From: Galbula dea | Lineage: Eukaryota > Chordata > Aves > Piciformes > Galbulidae | Assembly: GCA_013399015.1 (NCBI GenBank) | Contig: VWZX01013781.1 | Location: 372,001-436,000, forward strand | Reading direction: 5' to 3' | Length of the DNA stretch: 64,000 nucleotides | Shown: piece after piece, positions 46,401 to 58,529 of the stretch | Numbering within the stretch: position 1 is the first letter of the stretch | How the letters are laid out: the number at the start of each line of letters is the position of its first letter | Notes under the pieces: model-generated | The model's database searches: none | What the model was told of the DNA's origin: nothing | Seen by the model: the letters and a program-made list of their open reading frames with translations, nothing else | Program-made: the position numbers and the translations under genes

Positions 46401-49400
46401 AGTAGGTGGAATTGTAAATCAGCTTTGGTACTGGGAAAACTTCTATTTTCCTTTATACCCAAGGATTGTTGCTGTCTGTTCTTTGTTGTGGGTTGACGTG
46501 TCCTTCCCTTCACCCCTTTTGTTTTTCCTCCACCTCCTCTTTTTCCTTCCTGTTTACAGTTTGCAGAATCTCGCCTCTGGTGTTCTGTGCTGCTGTCTTG
46601 CTATCCCTGCTGTATTTTTTTCTGGTTTTCTGTGTTGTATTCCTACCTCACCCTTATTTCCTGGTTTGGTCCTGTTACTTCCTTGTTCCTTCTGTCTCCA
46701 TGGATCTTCCACCCACCCAAGCCTCAATCCCAGCTCTCAGTCATTGGGTTTGAAAAGCATACCACACTGAAGCCTAGATTCAGTTGGTATTTCAAACAGA
46801 AAGCCATGCTGTCCAGAGGCAGTGCTTGAATGAGACACTGAAAAAAACCAAACCCAAACCTCTTCTTGTGGCTATCAGAAAAGGGACAATCCTGTGTACC
46901 TTCAGACTCTCCTAGCTTCTGGCTAGTAAGTGTCTGATTAAATATATGCCCCTTTTCTTCTCGTGTGCAAGTGGTGCTTTCTTTATGTTGGTTCTCCATA
47001 ACAGCATTGAGCTCACATGCCTGTGCTGCTCATCTGCTTTTTGCTCCTGCAAATCGGTTTTCTACCTTCCCCCTCTCGATCAGCTTTTCTGACAAGTTGG
47101 GATTTTCTGTGTGTTTTGTTACTGCCTGCAGAGCTCTGATGATGGAAAAAGCTTCTCCATTGTTTTGCACTGATGTTGCTGTTGTTATTATGTACATTAT
47201 ACTTCAGGATTGCTTCCTCGGTGAAGAAGAGGAGATTCCCATGACACATGCAAAGTTGTTGGCTGTTCCAAGCAGTGGGCATAGGATGCTGGGCAGGCTC
47301 GGGTGATTTAGGGGCACCTTGGCCCTATGAGTGCAAGTGAGTGGAGAAACATTTGGGTAGGCTTGTAGGTTGATGAGAAGTGAAGGTGTTACAGAGGAGA
47401 CCACACTGATGAATCATGTAATGGTGTATGTGCATCCCATTATTCCCAGTCCTCTCTTTTGCTATTTAGATCGAGTTTGTTTTAAACAGCAACTGCTCTT
47501 TCAGTTTTATTGATCCATTCATATTGGAACTGAAGTCCCTTTCCTTTTTGATAACTGTGAATTTATAATCTTAGGCTATAAGAAGCTTGAATTTTCACTC
47601 CAGAGAGCCTTCAGTACTATCAGAAAGAGTTAAAGGTTAGGAGTGTCTTGCCCACTTGGATGTCATTTGTCTTGATAGTTGTTTTCTGGAGATAGAAAAT
47701 ATGCACACTATATGAGAATTAACATCAATCTTAACTATTTTCATGACTAATTTCTGGACAGTGACTCTCCTAAATACACTGCCATCTGTTTATTGTTGAC
47801 TTTCATTGTATGCCCCATGTATAGGATAAATAATCCAAATTCAAGGAAGAGGAAGAATTAAATTGATAAACAGACACACATATGATTTTTTGATGAAAAA
47901 AAATTTATGTCAAAAAGCCCAGAAGTCCTAAAGTTGTTTGAGTTTTAATTCAGTGTACTTACGACTTGGATTCTAGACACTCTCTCCCTCCCACATGTAT
48001 GCCTCATTCCTTTCCAGATATGCTAATCACTGTAGGAGGTGGTAGGGAGGATCAAAAGTGACAGTAACATAAATTTGTGCTTCTTTGTGATAATAAGAAA
48101 CCACAGACTTACTTTATCAAAGTTACTCTGAACTTACTTTGTATTCAGCACTCTTGAACATTCATCTCTTGAGTTTTGTCTATAGATTGTCTTAAGTAGG
48201 ACTTCTACTACCAAAAATACAGTGTTTATTTTTAAAAAGAGCAAAAATAAAAAATCCAGGCTGGTACAGGCCATAATGAGAAGGGCCATGAGATAATTCT
48301 AATGCCTTATTTTAAATGTCTGATTCCACTTTTTCCCCCTTATTTCTCCAGTGATGTTTGGACATATTCTTCATCCTATTTCAGATGCTGGAAGACTAAG
48401 GCAAAGCATTTGTCAGGGATTCTTATTGTTTAAAGATTACTTACAAACAGCTGACAAGAACAAGTCAGGAAGGGACATAATATTGCGACTTACTTGATCA
48501 AAAGGGCTTTTAGTTGATGTGAGCAGAATGTTGTTCAGATGTTCTTTCTGATGTTTGAAAATGCCTGCACACAGTTTGATTTTTCTGTAAGGCTATTTTA
48601 GGTTAAATGCATTTTTTAACATTTGGAGTTATTCTACTGTTCTGAAAGTCTAATTTATCTAATTGCACGTCCATCAGATCCTGGATTGGGTGTGTACCTT
48701 AAAGTGCTTTTCGACAAACGAAGCTTTAATTGTATTTCAGAGATTGCAGTCAAAGCAACAAATCTTGTCTTCACATCCATATTGGAAACTAATAATGATT
48801 GATTAAATTGAGAAGCTGCTGTAAATTACTTTGTCTTATTAACTGTGCTGTTTACCTGGGTGCAAAATATATGCAGTTGGTGCTTATCAAAGCTAAATGG
48901 TGGTGTGAACCTAAATAGAAATATGTTAAGATATAAAATTGTACATATGCTTTTTATTAGTGAATGAAACCAAGCCCATACTTACTTAACTTTGTAGAAA
49001 AAGTTAAGATAGAGGAGTGCACTTCTATCTTATTAGGGGCTGTCATTTATCATTCCTCCCACTTAAACCAGTCTTCTCTTTTTTGTCGTAAACTGCATAT
49101 GTTTTTGAAAAGCATTTTAGACTTAAGAAAACAGTCTTTTCCTCTGCTGCTATGTTTTCTACTCAGTAATCCTTTCACATTTAAAAATATTGCTTCTTGT
49201 GTGAGATCTGTAACACTCCTGCTAACGTTACACAAAGAACTCTGCTGGTTTTATTTCTGTTTGTAAAATTGCCTTTACCTCATCTTCCAAAAGTCTCCTT
49301 AAAACATTACTCTAGTAATACCATTGGTTCTTATCAGCTGTATGGTTTTTGTATTGAGTGCACAGGGGTTGTCATATGCACCTCAAGATAGTCATGCATG

Positions 49401-52400
49401 TAAGCATGCTTAAAGTTTTCCTAACTCTTTAGCTCCCAGTCAGATACTCAGTTATGAAGGAGCTAGCAATGGGTGTATCCAGTTGGACAATATAAAATGC
49501 AAAAAAATGCACCAGTTGTCCAAGAGAAGAGGATGCTACTGGCAAACCTGGGTTACCACTTTGGGAATTTGTAGTTCGGTGTGTGTCAGACACTCAGACA
49601 GCCTCACAGTTTCATTAGAAGACATGTACTGCTTTTCAATTCATTGCTTAAGATTTCTTGAACAGATTTTAGTTAGGTTAGCTTCTGGCATAGTTTTAAA
49701 TAATTTTAAATGTAATTTTACATTGATTAGTTTAAAAGAATATTATAAATAACTGTATTATAAATAAATTTTGGATATGAATGTATTCCTCTTGGCTTTT
49801 TTCCACATTGGACAGTACAAGCATTTTAATACAATATCCTTTAGTAAAAGGATGCCAAAGTAAACTCTAGGAAGATTTAGTTAAGATATAGTCTTGTTTT
49901 ATGAAGCAAATTAGCCTGTTATGGAGTAGTGGTGGTAACTTCTTGCTTAATGACTTTTTGTCAAGGTATGTATACTGCTGTTGCAGGAGGGTGCCGAATG
50001 CCTCTGATACATGTCTGGGCAGTACCTTGTGCTGGTGCTTTTGATGTTTACAGCTGAAAGGGAAGTATTAATGTTTCTGAACAAACTCCATGCTCTTCAT
50101 CTTGTGCAGAGCAGAAATGCAGAGTAATGAAAGATTTCAGCTTAGTGATATGAATATTATAGTAAAAGTAATTGCAGACAGCAAGCCTACAGGATAAAGT
50201 TGTTTGGAAGGTATGTAGACTAATAAAAGTATTGCAAATTTTGTGGAGCAACAATACTGTATGAAAACAGTGCTGGTTAATTGGCTAGTGTGTTTGAGGA
50301 GGAAAAATCTGCCTGGTTTTAAGATTGAGTGTTTTTTGTGTCATTTGTACTTGTTGTCTAAATGAGAACACATTTTTCAGGTTTAAGAGCTAGTAATTGC
50401 ATTGACAGCTCTAAGTGTTACTGAATCAGCACTAGAACACTTCAAGTTACTTGTACAGATTTACTGTGTAACTTTTCCGTGAATAACTATGCCATTTAAA
50501 ACTTAGCCAATTGGGGGTCTTCATTTAAATCATCAATAGTGAGGATGCACTCTCCTTTTCCCTTTAGTGATCTTATAAGTACTTTTCTTCATTTATACTA
50601 GTGTCTGTTTCATTTGTCACTTTTGAATAGTAAAATCAAATAGCTTTAGTGAAGTGGCTTTTATAACAGCTTGTGCATAAATATTTTGGTGGCTGCTGGT
50701 TTTTGAGCAGATGAGAATGTTTTAAATTCATGAATAGAAGTTAGCCAATAGGTCTCCACTCTTTGACAGTTAATACTTTTATTGACATTTTGTAAAGTTT
50801 TAAAAAGTGATTTTATTGAAAAATATTAAGCTCTTTGTAGCTTTTTATCATTTAGTTGCAAAGCCTGAATGCCTTCCAGATATTAACTGCTTCAATATTC
50901 ATTAATAGTAATCAAAATCTCATCTTTTAAGAAAGTATCGACTGATCTAGTGAAGTATTCAGTGGTTTCCAACCGTGTGACTGCCCTATACATTATAATA
51001 GCTGTGCTTGCTTTGCAAATCCATGTAGTCTCCAAAGTAGCATGAAGACATTTATAAATACAATAGTAAGAATGCTGGTTTCTTGTTTTTTCAGTCTGGC
51101 CTGAGAATACTGGAAAACAATAACAAATGCTGAACTGTTTTTAAAAATGTGTTCATGCTGGTGGTGCCTGAATGAAAATTGTCCTTGCCTCCTCCATGTG
51201 CACAAGAGTTTCTAGGAGGGAATATAGCCACTGTAGTCAGTCTTAGCCTGTTGGAGTCTGTGGATATTTGCAAACATCTTGTGATTTTTTTTCTCTATGA
51301 AGTGGATGTTGAAGGAGCTGTTATGCATTAAGTTTCGCAGACTAGTACCTCTGCTTTGTTGTTTCAGACCTGAGTTTCTGTGTGAGGGGTACACCTCTTT
51401 GTGGTATCACATGCCACAAGATTGTCATCTTGTATGCCTGAGCTTGGTCAGGTGTGGGTTTTTTTGCATTTGTAATGTGCAGCTGTCTGTAGGGAGTGAA
51501 AAGTAGTCAAGAGGAGGATGAAATTCAGAGTTAAGGAAGCAAGATGACAAGGCTGGATGGTTGTGAACTTTTAAAACTTGCTGAATAAAATACTTAATAA
51601 CTGAGAAATTTAATAATTTTCTGACTTCTATTGGAATCTGACTGAGGAATTAGACTTATAGCTTACCACGGCAAGCTTTTAAAGAATCTGTTTTAATCTC
51701 AAAAGCATGGTGCAGTGCAGAGGTCTTGTCAACACCTGACAGTCTGTTAGGGATCATTCTTGGTGTGTCTGCTACTATTGACCACAAGATGGTGCAGTAA
51801 AATGAATTGCAACTTTTATGTATTCTTGTTTCTAAGTCACTAGTGCAAGAATGTTTAGCCATCTGTGTTGGGGAAAAAGAATAAAGGAAAGTTTTGTAAA
51901 GATTAAGTCTACAGGTAGTAATATTCCATTTTTAGAAAGTTCTGAGTGTTGGTGCAGAGATGCTTTTTCCATTGTAAGGTGATTAAACAGAACAGCAAAA
52001 TGACTAAACTAAATAGTGGATTGTTGTTTAAGCACTGAATGTATTATTGATATTGAACTCTGTCCCTTCTATAGATGCACTCTGTGTAAAGGAATATTTA
52101 AAATAGGTTTATCTGTGATTAAGGCGGAAGTGATTACGATACAGAAATTCTTTTTCTTCTGGATTTTAAATCTCTAAATTCTCTTCCTGTATCTTTATGG
52201 CATGGGTACTTCTTATAATGAATAAAACAGTTCTTCACTGTGTATTTCCCTTATGATTTGCACTTTGTTACAATGGATATATGCAAGATTGCAAACAAAA
52301 CAGCTGATTCTGGGCCAAACTGGCATATGGGGGTGCCCTCTTGCAGTATCACCTGAGGACAAATGCATGTTTCTGTCATGGTAGTGCGTGATCCCAGGGG

Positions 52401-54176
52401 TGTCTCCTCCTTTAGTCTCCAGTAGCTTTACTGCTAGAATAATGTTGTGATGTATCTCTTTTTTTTTGGTGTTGTTTTTTACATTTTTGTTTAGAGCAGA
52501 TGTGTTCCCTTCCTCTTTCTAAAAACATATTAGCCAAGTAGTCGCCAAGGCAAAGCATCAGACCTCCTCAATGCTCTAGTCTCTTAGGCACTGTCCTGAT
52601 TCCTTTACAGATAGCCACAGAAACCTGCATTTCTATCTGAACGCATTTTCTTTATTGGTGTCTGTGTCTGTCTTGGACCTTCTCAATGAAGACAGTGAAG
52701 TTCACAGAGCTGTCAGCACCTGTGTTTTCTCATAGTCCACAAGGAGATATTGCAACTCTAACTTCAATGGGCCCTTCTGAAGTGAGAATACTATTCATTC
52801 TGAGCTGTTAGCCAGTGTCTGCAAAAACCATAGAAACTAAGTCAATTAAACATCCATGGCATTGAGCAGATACAACCACTCTTGCCTCCCCTCTGCAGGC
52901 TGCTGCCCCAGCACCGCACCGTTTCTGCATCAGAGCCAGACAAAGTTGTGTGTTGAGGGAATGTGTAACCTGATGTTGGTCTAGGAAGAAGTGAAAATGT
53001 TTATCCTCAGAACAGTTAGAAGCTGCTTCATGTAAGAGTGGTTGGTAGAGTTGATCTAGTCTCCAATTCAGCTTCTACACATGACATATTCCCCTCGAGT
53101 TGGGTTTGCAGGTGCTGCCAGCTCAGTGCTGTGCTTGATGGTGCTAATTCTTTAATTCTCTGCGTCAGCAGTGGTGTCATTACCACTGGTAGAACCTCCT
53201 ATTTAGTTGTTCCTTCTTGCAGGAAGCAACCATGTAACCAGTATCAGTCCTTCTAAGAAAAGCACCAAGAAATATCCTTGATGCATAGCAAAGATCAGTT
53301 ATCTCAAAGTACTCTTTCTTCACAGCTAAGATAAAACACAGCTTTTACAAACTTGCTGAGATATACCAGATGCTGACAGGTAGACCTATCTTTGTAAATG
53401 GGACCCTTGGAAATCCCGGTGTCTATCATTATTATAGCGTTATTATAGGTGACTTCATCTGGTATTACCTGCAGTGCTTTGGTGCTGTTACACAAAGCTT
53501 CATCTGTTGTTTTTCTTTGTAGTTCCTAATCTGATGGCAAGAGTGAGCATGAGCAGATCTCTAAAGAGTAGGTATGAGTGTACAGAGCACTTTGTCATTT
53601 GCTGAGGTTGCTTATATTCTTGCACGTGAGTCAGTCTCTTTGGCTCTAGTACTAGTGTTTAATGATCTCGAAGCATTAAAACTTATTTGACTGCCTTACA
53701 AGGTCTGTCCCCATTGGAACAACTGTTGTGAAGGCATCCATCCAGCAAGATTTTATGGTGATGTTAGATAACCCTGGCTTTTTGGCAAAATTTCCAGGAG
53801 ATAGAAACTTTTATTTAATTAAAAAAATTCCTGCAAAAAATCGTATGAGCAATTTCATGGGCTTCCAGTTCCTGTCTGGCATTGCTATTTGTGCTAAACA
53901 TGCAAAATGACAAGTCAAAACTGGTTCTCTACTGAGTGAGTGTATGCACCGCTATGGAGTTGTGTCATTTTAATTTGACTTGCTCCTGTTGTTGAAATAC
54001 TGATAGAGGAACCGAAGTGGAGTTGTCAGATACTTGTATCTGCTAGAAAGATGCTTCATAGTTTAAGGATGCTTTTTAGTATGGTGGATGACCTGGCTGT
54101 TTTCATGCTGTATTTCTGCAAATATTAATTACCAATGCATCCCACACTACTTACATGTGTTTTTTATCTTGTGACA
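37451..54176 (+). other. HS6ST3: HS6ST3 intron 1, long unique stretch
   Basis: About 16.7 kb of AT-rich sequence in which I recognise no gene, RNA gene, CR1 or LTR. Low-complexity stretches include the TA/TC microsatellite at 37925-37973 and a G/T-rich run at about 41395-41455. Open frames here (for example 39398-39766 and 46466-46770) lie in pyrimidine-rich or biased sequence and match nothing known. The low repeat density suggests constraint or age, but only an alignment would show it. Confidence 0.55.
37925..37973. repeat. Compound (TA)n-(TC)n-(TA)n microsatellite
   Basis: Alternating TATATA, a TG break, TATATATA, then TCTCTCTCTC, then TATATATATATA. Likely length-polymorphic. Confidence 0.9.
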
Positions 54177-54513
54177 AGTGTAACATTACGTGGCTTTTTT
54201 TGATGCTCCATATCCTGATTGCTCGAGAGTTATTTTTCGTGCCTAAAGTTTCTTAGAATATGCAGTTATGGGTTAAAATGAGCAAATTAACTATGTCCTT
54301 ACATGACTGCTTAGAAGTGACATTTTCTTGGTGTTCTCATGGTTATTTTATCAATTTAAACAATTTTTAAGACTGGCAATACTACTAATTATATAGTTTT
54401 ATTGTATACAGTTTACGCTGTTTTCTGGAATAATGCCTGACCATTCCATGATATTGTGATCAGAGAAGAGTATTTTGCTGTCACACTCAACTGAATTTCT
54501 TTGTTCTTTTTTC

Positions 54514-54514
54514 N
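54514..54514. other. Single-N scaffold join
   Basis: One N with the 230 bases before it (54284-54513) repeated immediately after it (54515-54744), the pattern of two overlapping contigs placed side by side without merging. Confidence 0.9.
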
Positions 54515-55928
54515 AAATTAACTATGTCCTTACATGACTGCTTAGAAGTGACATTTTCTTGGTGTTCTCATGGTTATTTTATCAATTTAAACAATTTTTA
54601 AGACTGGCAATACTACTAATTATATAGTTTTATTGTATACAGTTTACGCTGTTTTCTGGAATAATGCCTGACCATTCCATGATATTGTGATCAGAGAAGA
54701 GTATTTTGCTGTCACACTCAACTGAATTTCTTTGTTCTTTTTTCCCCTCTCTCTGCTTTGTGTATGGCTGTTCTCATTACAATATAGAAGTGTGTATTTT
54801 TCTATGGTGTGCAATTTTTTTTTTTTGTATTGAGTTATCCAAATCTGACAGAAGCATGGCTGCCTGAAGTGATTTTCTTCTGTTGTCATGCCTAGTACAT
54901 CCATTGCTAGACTGGCTTAGCTGATGTGTCAGCCTGAAAGATGTTACAACCATGGTGACTGATCCCTGCCTCATGGTCTACAACATGAGAGTAGACTGAT
55001 ACAATGTCAAGATTTTTTTCTGTGGGGTAAACACCTAGTGGAGAATATCCTGATTTTTGACAGGTAGATATCAAGAACAGAATCTTTTTCAATACTCCAG
55101 AGGGAACTTTTCTGTGGATCTGAAGAAAATACGATAAACTATTTCTCTCAGCTGTCTTGCAAGAGGAACCCCCTGAGGAGACAGGTGAATTGGATAGAAG
55201 AAACATCAGAAATTATTTTCAGTGCATGCTTGTTTTTAGCAGGCCAAACTTGATGAAAGAAGGGAAGACAGTTTCCAAAGGGGCAGGGTTTGAGTAGCTG
55301 TGACATGGTTCTTTAAACCCCTTTGAAACTTGCTGCAGGTAGGAAGTGCTTTGGCCCTTTCAGTCTCTATGCTTCTGGAAATATTTTCAAGATGTATTTT
55401 GAGAGTGGGAAGAAGGCTTCTAGTTAGGTTGCTGCTTCCTGCACAGTAGGCTGGCAGCTTCTTGTCAATTCCAGAAATGAGATGGAGCCCTGTGGTGTCT
55501 GAAGGAGAAAACTGCTGTCTCAGAAGTTAGCTTGAGCCTGTGTTGAAGTGCCACAAGCTTGCAGTGACAGAACTGCATGAGGTCTTACCAATGCTTGTGG
55601 TTACCTACCTAACTAGTCGTACTGCTCCTCCTGGTGCTTGAGATGCAAGCTGGTACTCTACAGTCATACCGGTCTTGGGAGAACTTGGTAAGAAAGCAGC
55701 TTCCCCACTGAAAGAGGGTAGGGGTTTAATAGTTAAGTGTAGCTGCAAGTCTGTATAAATTGGTAAGTGCAATAAATAGGTTTAGGGCTACAGAGGACTC
55801 GGTAGTGGGGAAAATGTAAGACTGCTTTAACTTCAAAGGACTAGTGTGTTATGTTATCTTCTACCATTGCTAAATGGAAAACAAACTTGTATTTGCCAAC
55901 CACCAGCCATGTGTGAGACTTGCACAGC

Positions 55929-56040
55929 ATAAACATGTGATGTCTTCTAGCCTTAAGATGACATCTTGTAATTAGATTTATGTAAACGTATGGTGCCTTT
56001 TAGCCTGAACAGGACATTCTGTAATTAGATTTATGTAAGA
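55929..56040 (+). repeat. Imperfect ~53-bp tandem duplication
   Basis: Two units each end in TGTAATTAGATTTATGTAA (starting 55967 and 56020) and share a TAGCCT...GACAT core. The same structure occurs in the second block copy at 60051-60162. Confidence 0.75.
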
Positions 56041-57975
56041 GAGAAGAAACACAAGTTTTGTCTTTTGCTGTTTGAGCAAGGCTTTCTAAACAAACGTGAC
56101 TTTCTGCCCTAAGTACTGTGCTGCCACTAGACTAATTAATCATTTCCCTGCTGGAGAGGGATCATCAAGGAATGACCTATAGCTCTGAAACTTCCTGGAG
56201 CTACTACTTGTGTATGTTGCTGAATAATTAAAACTTAAAATCAGCATTTTCTTCCAGTTGCTGAGTTGTGTGGCTTTGATCACACTCTGTGAATGCAAAC
56301 TGAGTGACTTGCAAAGTTAATAATGTACTGCTGCTACTTTATTGCAACATCTGTACTTGTCTGACGATAACTAGAGAGGTGCCAACACATTAACTCAATA
56401 CACTTTCTACCTGAAATATCAACTTAATTAGGATCATTTATCAAAATGACACTTGTTTCATAAGGCCAAATCAAATTGATTACTGTTGTTTCTGCTACAC
56501 TTGTGCCAGCATTAAGAGCAATACTTCAGAAACAAAGGTGTATAAATGTCTTGCATTGCATGAAAATGTACTGCAAGAGGAAGCCCAAACATTTGAAAAG
56601 TACTGAAATCTATAAAAGAAAATGTAAAAATTAAATCAATGCAGTTGCTTAGATAGTCTCTGTGATCATCTTGCCTAACTAGTTTGCCATCATATGATGG
56701 GAAATAACAGGAAAAAATTGTCACCATTTTGCACATGGGGACTTGAGAATCAGAGAGACTGAGGCTCAGACTTTTGATGAGACTAGGAGTAAAGTATCTA
56801 TTTATATTCCAAGGTTGTGGATTTAAGTGACCTGAAGATCAGCTGAAGTCAAACTAAATAATGTTTTGGGAGAGTACTACTTAAACAACAAAACCATTTT
56901 AAATTCAAAGTCAAAATGCTATTTTACAACAGACTACTGTTCCAGTATATGAATGAAGGCTGTACTTAGTAACCATGTTTCTTTAAAATGAAATCAATCT
57001 GAATCTTCTTCTTGATGTGCTAATGTCATGTGCTATGTGTAGTGGTGTCTGAGCAACATCTGTGACCTGACTTAGATGTCTTCAGGATTGTATGTTTAAG
57101 GTTATGAAGTTGGAGTGACCCTCTCAGCCCTCCAGTTCTCTTGGTAACTCAGAATTTGAACTTAACATGGGTAGGATCAGCAGGAGGAATCTGAGTGGTT
57201 AAGTACATCTAATAAAAACCCAGCTAACAGAGAAACCAGAGCATTGCTGTTGTGAGTAAAGTAATGGTTTCCCTTTTAATATAAGGATGTCAGTGGTGGG
57301 AAGGAGTAATTTCAGAGTTGGGATTGAATCTGCTGATTTTTGCATACCAGATTTTGGTGAATGTTTGAAAAGAAACATCCACGAGGCCTCTCAGAAGCTC
57401 TTGAAATAGGTTATTCACAAGGTAAACATGGGAGGAATGGCTCAGAGGAGAGGAATGCAAGTCGGGCCCAAAACTGCTTTGCAAAATGTATCTAGCACAG
57501 TTTGAAACATTCAGTTTCCACAGGGAATTCCTGTATAGTCCTGAAGCTCATCTGTCTGAAACCAGCAGTAGTTAGTGTGTCTACACTAGAGAAGGAGAAG
57601 GGTCTGAAGTCAATGAGGGGTTGAGTTCAGGATTGGTTTGGCACTACTCCCTGCCTAAGCTGCTAACACGAGCTCCAGAGATGAAACATGGGAATGACTG
57701 ACTTTGCGGTTCTGCAGAAAAAGGTATGAGGCTGTAGCTGATCACAAGTAAATGTAATTCAGTGATGTCCAGCTCTTTTGATGAAAGATGAATCATGTTG
57801 TGCTATATAAAGAGGGGCAGGGTCTGCTGCAGGCATGCTGCACATGAAGGTTCTGCTCTGTTCAGCATTGGTAAATCCTCTGCATTATTCTGCCACATTT
57901 TGGGCACTGTATTTTAGGACATACAAGTACTAGGTAAACACAGTGCAGGAGAGAGGGATACTCAGGATCTGGAGT

Positions 57976-58367
57976 ATGTGACTTCCAAAGGAGAAATGAA
58001 GAGTAGAGACAATTTATCCTAACCTATAAAAATGTGTATATTTATATAAATATTTATATTTATAGTTATTTTTATACTTTTTCCTCTAAGACATTTTTCC
58101 TATGCTTATCTAGTGAATAGTTCATTTCAAGAGCTTATAGAGCTGTTGTGGGTGCCATATGGGTGACATATAGTGTTTCTTTTCATACTTTCACCAAGAT
58201 TTGGTAGGAAAAGTCAAGGAGACTCAAGTCTCACCTCTGAGATGGACTACTTCTTATCACTGAACTCCTCATCTTTAAAGAAGAAACATTTCCTTATTCA
58301 GAAAAAATGTGTAAAGTTATGTACCTTCCAAAGGAGAAGTGAAGAGTAGAGACAGTTTATCCTAGGA
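57976..58367 (+). repeat. Pair of ~41-bp direct repeats 343 bp apart
   Basis: CTTCCAAAGGAGAAATGAAG onwards at 57982 recurs at 58325 as CTTCCAAAGGAGAAGTGAAG, both continuing GAGTAGAGACA(A/G)TTTATCCTA. The interval contains an AT-rich stretch at about 58026-58080. Repeated again in the second block at 62104 and 62447. Confidence 0.75.
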
Positions 58368-58528
58368 TAATCTGTAAAAAATCAACTGAGAACTGATATG
58401 GTAATAATATTGCAGTGTAAATAGGAAAGAGCTCCATTTGTATCTAGTAGACCTGGCAAGATATAACAACAGCAAATTGCAATAAACTTTTCTTACTTTT
58501 CTCCTAAGGATTGACAGACTCTTAAAAG

Positions 58529-58529
58529 N
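58529..58529. other. Single-N scaffold join
   Basis: One N where the sequence jumps back from CTCTTAAAAG to AGTGTAACATT, which already occurred at 54177. Confidence 0.9.

Larger units (their letters stand above)
54177..58528. repeat. First copy of a ~4.1-kb duplicated block (probable extra allelic contig)
   Basis: 54515-58528 (4,014 bp) matches 58637-62650 at a constant offset of 4,122 with only four substitutions noticed: 55249 C/G, 55624 G/A, 57183 G/C and 57252 G/C. In addition 54177-54513 matches 58530-58866 at offset 4,353, and 54284-54513 is repeated directly as 54515-54744 across a single N. All joins coincide with single Ns. The content is ordinary intron sequence. Confidence 0.95.
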
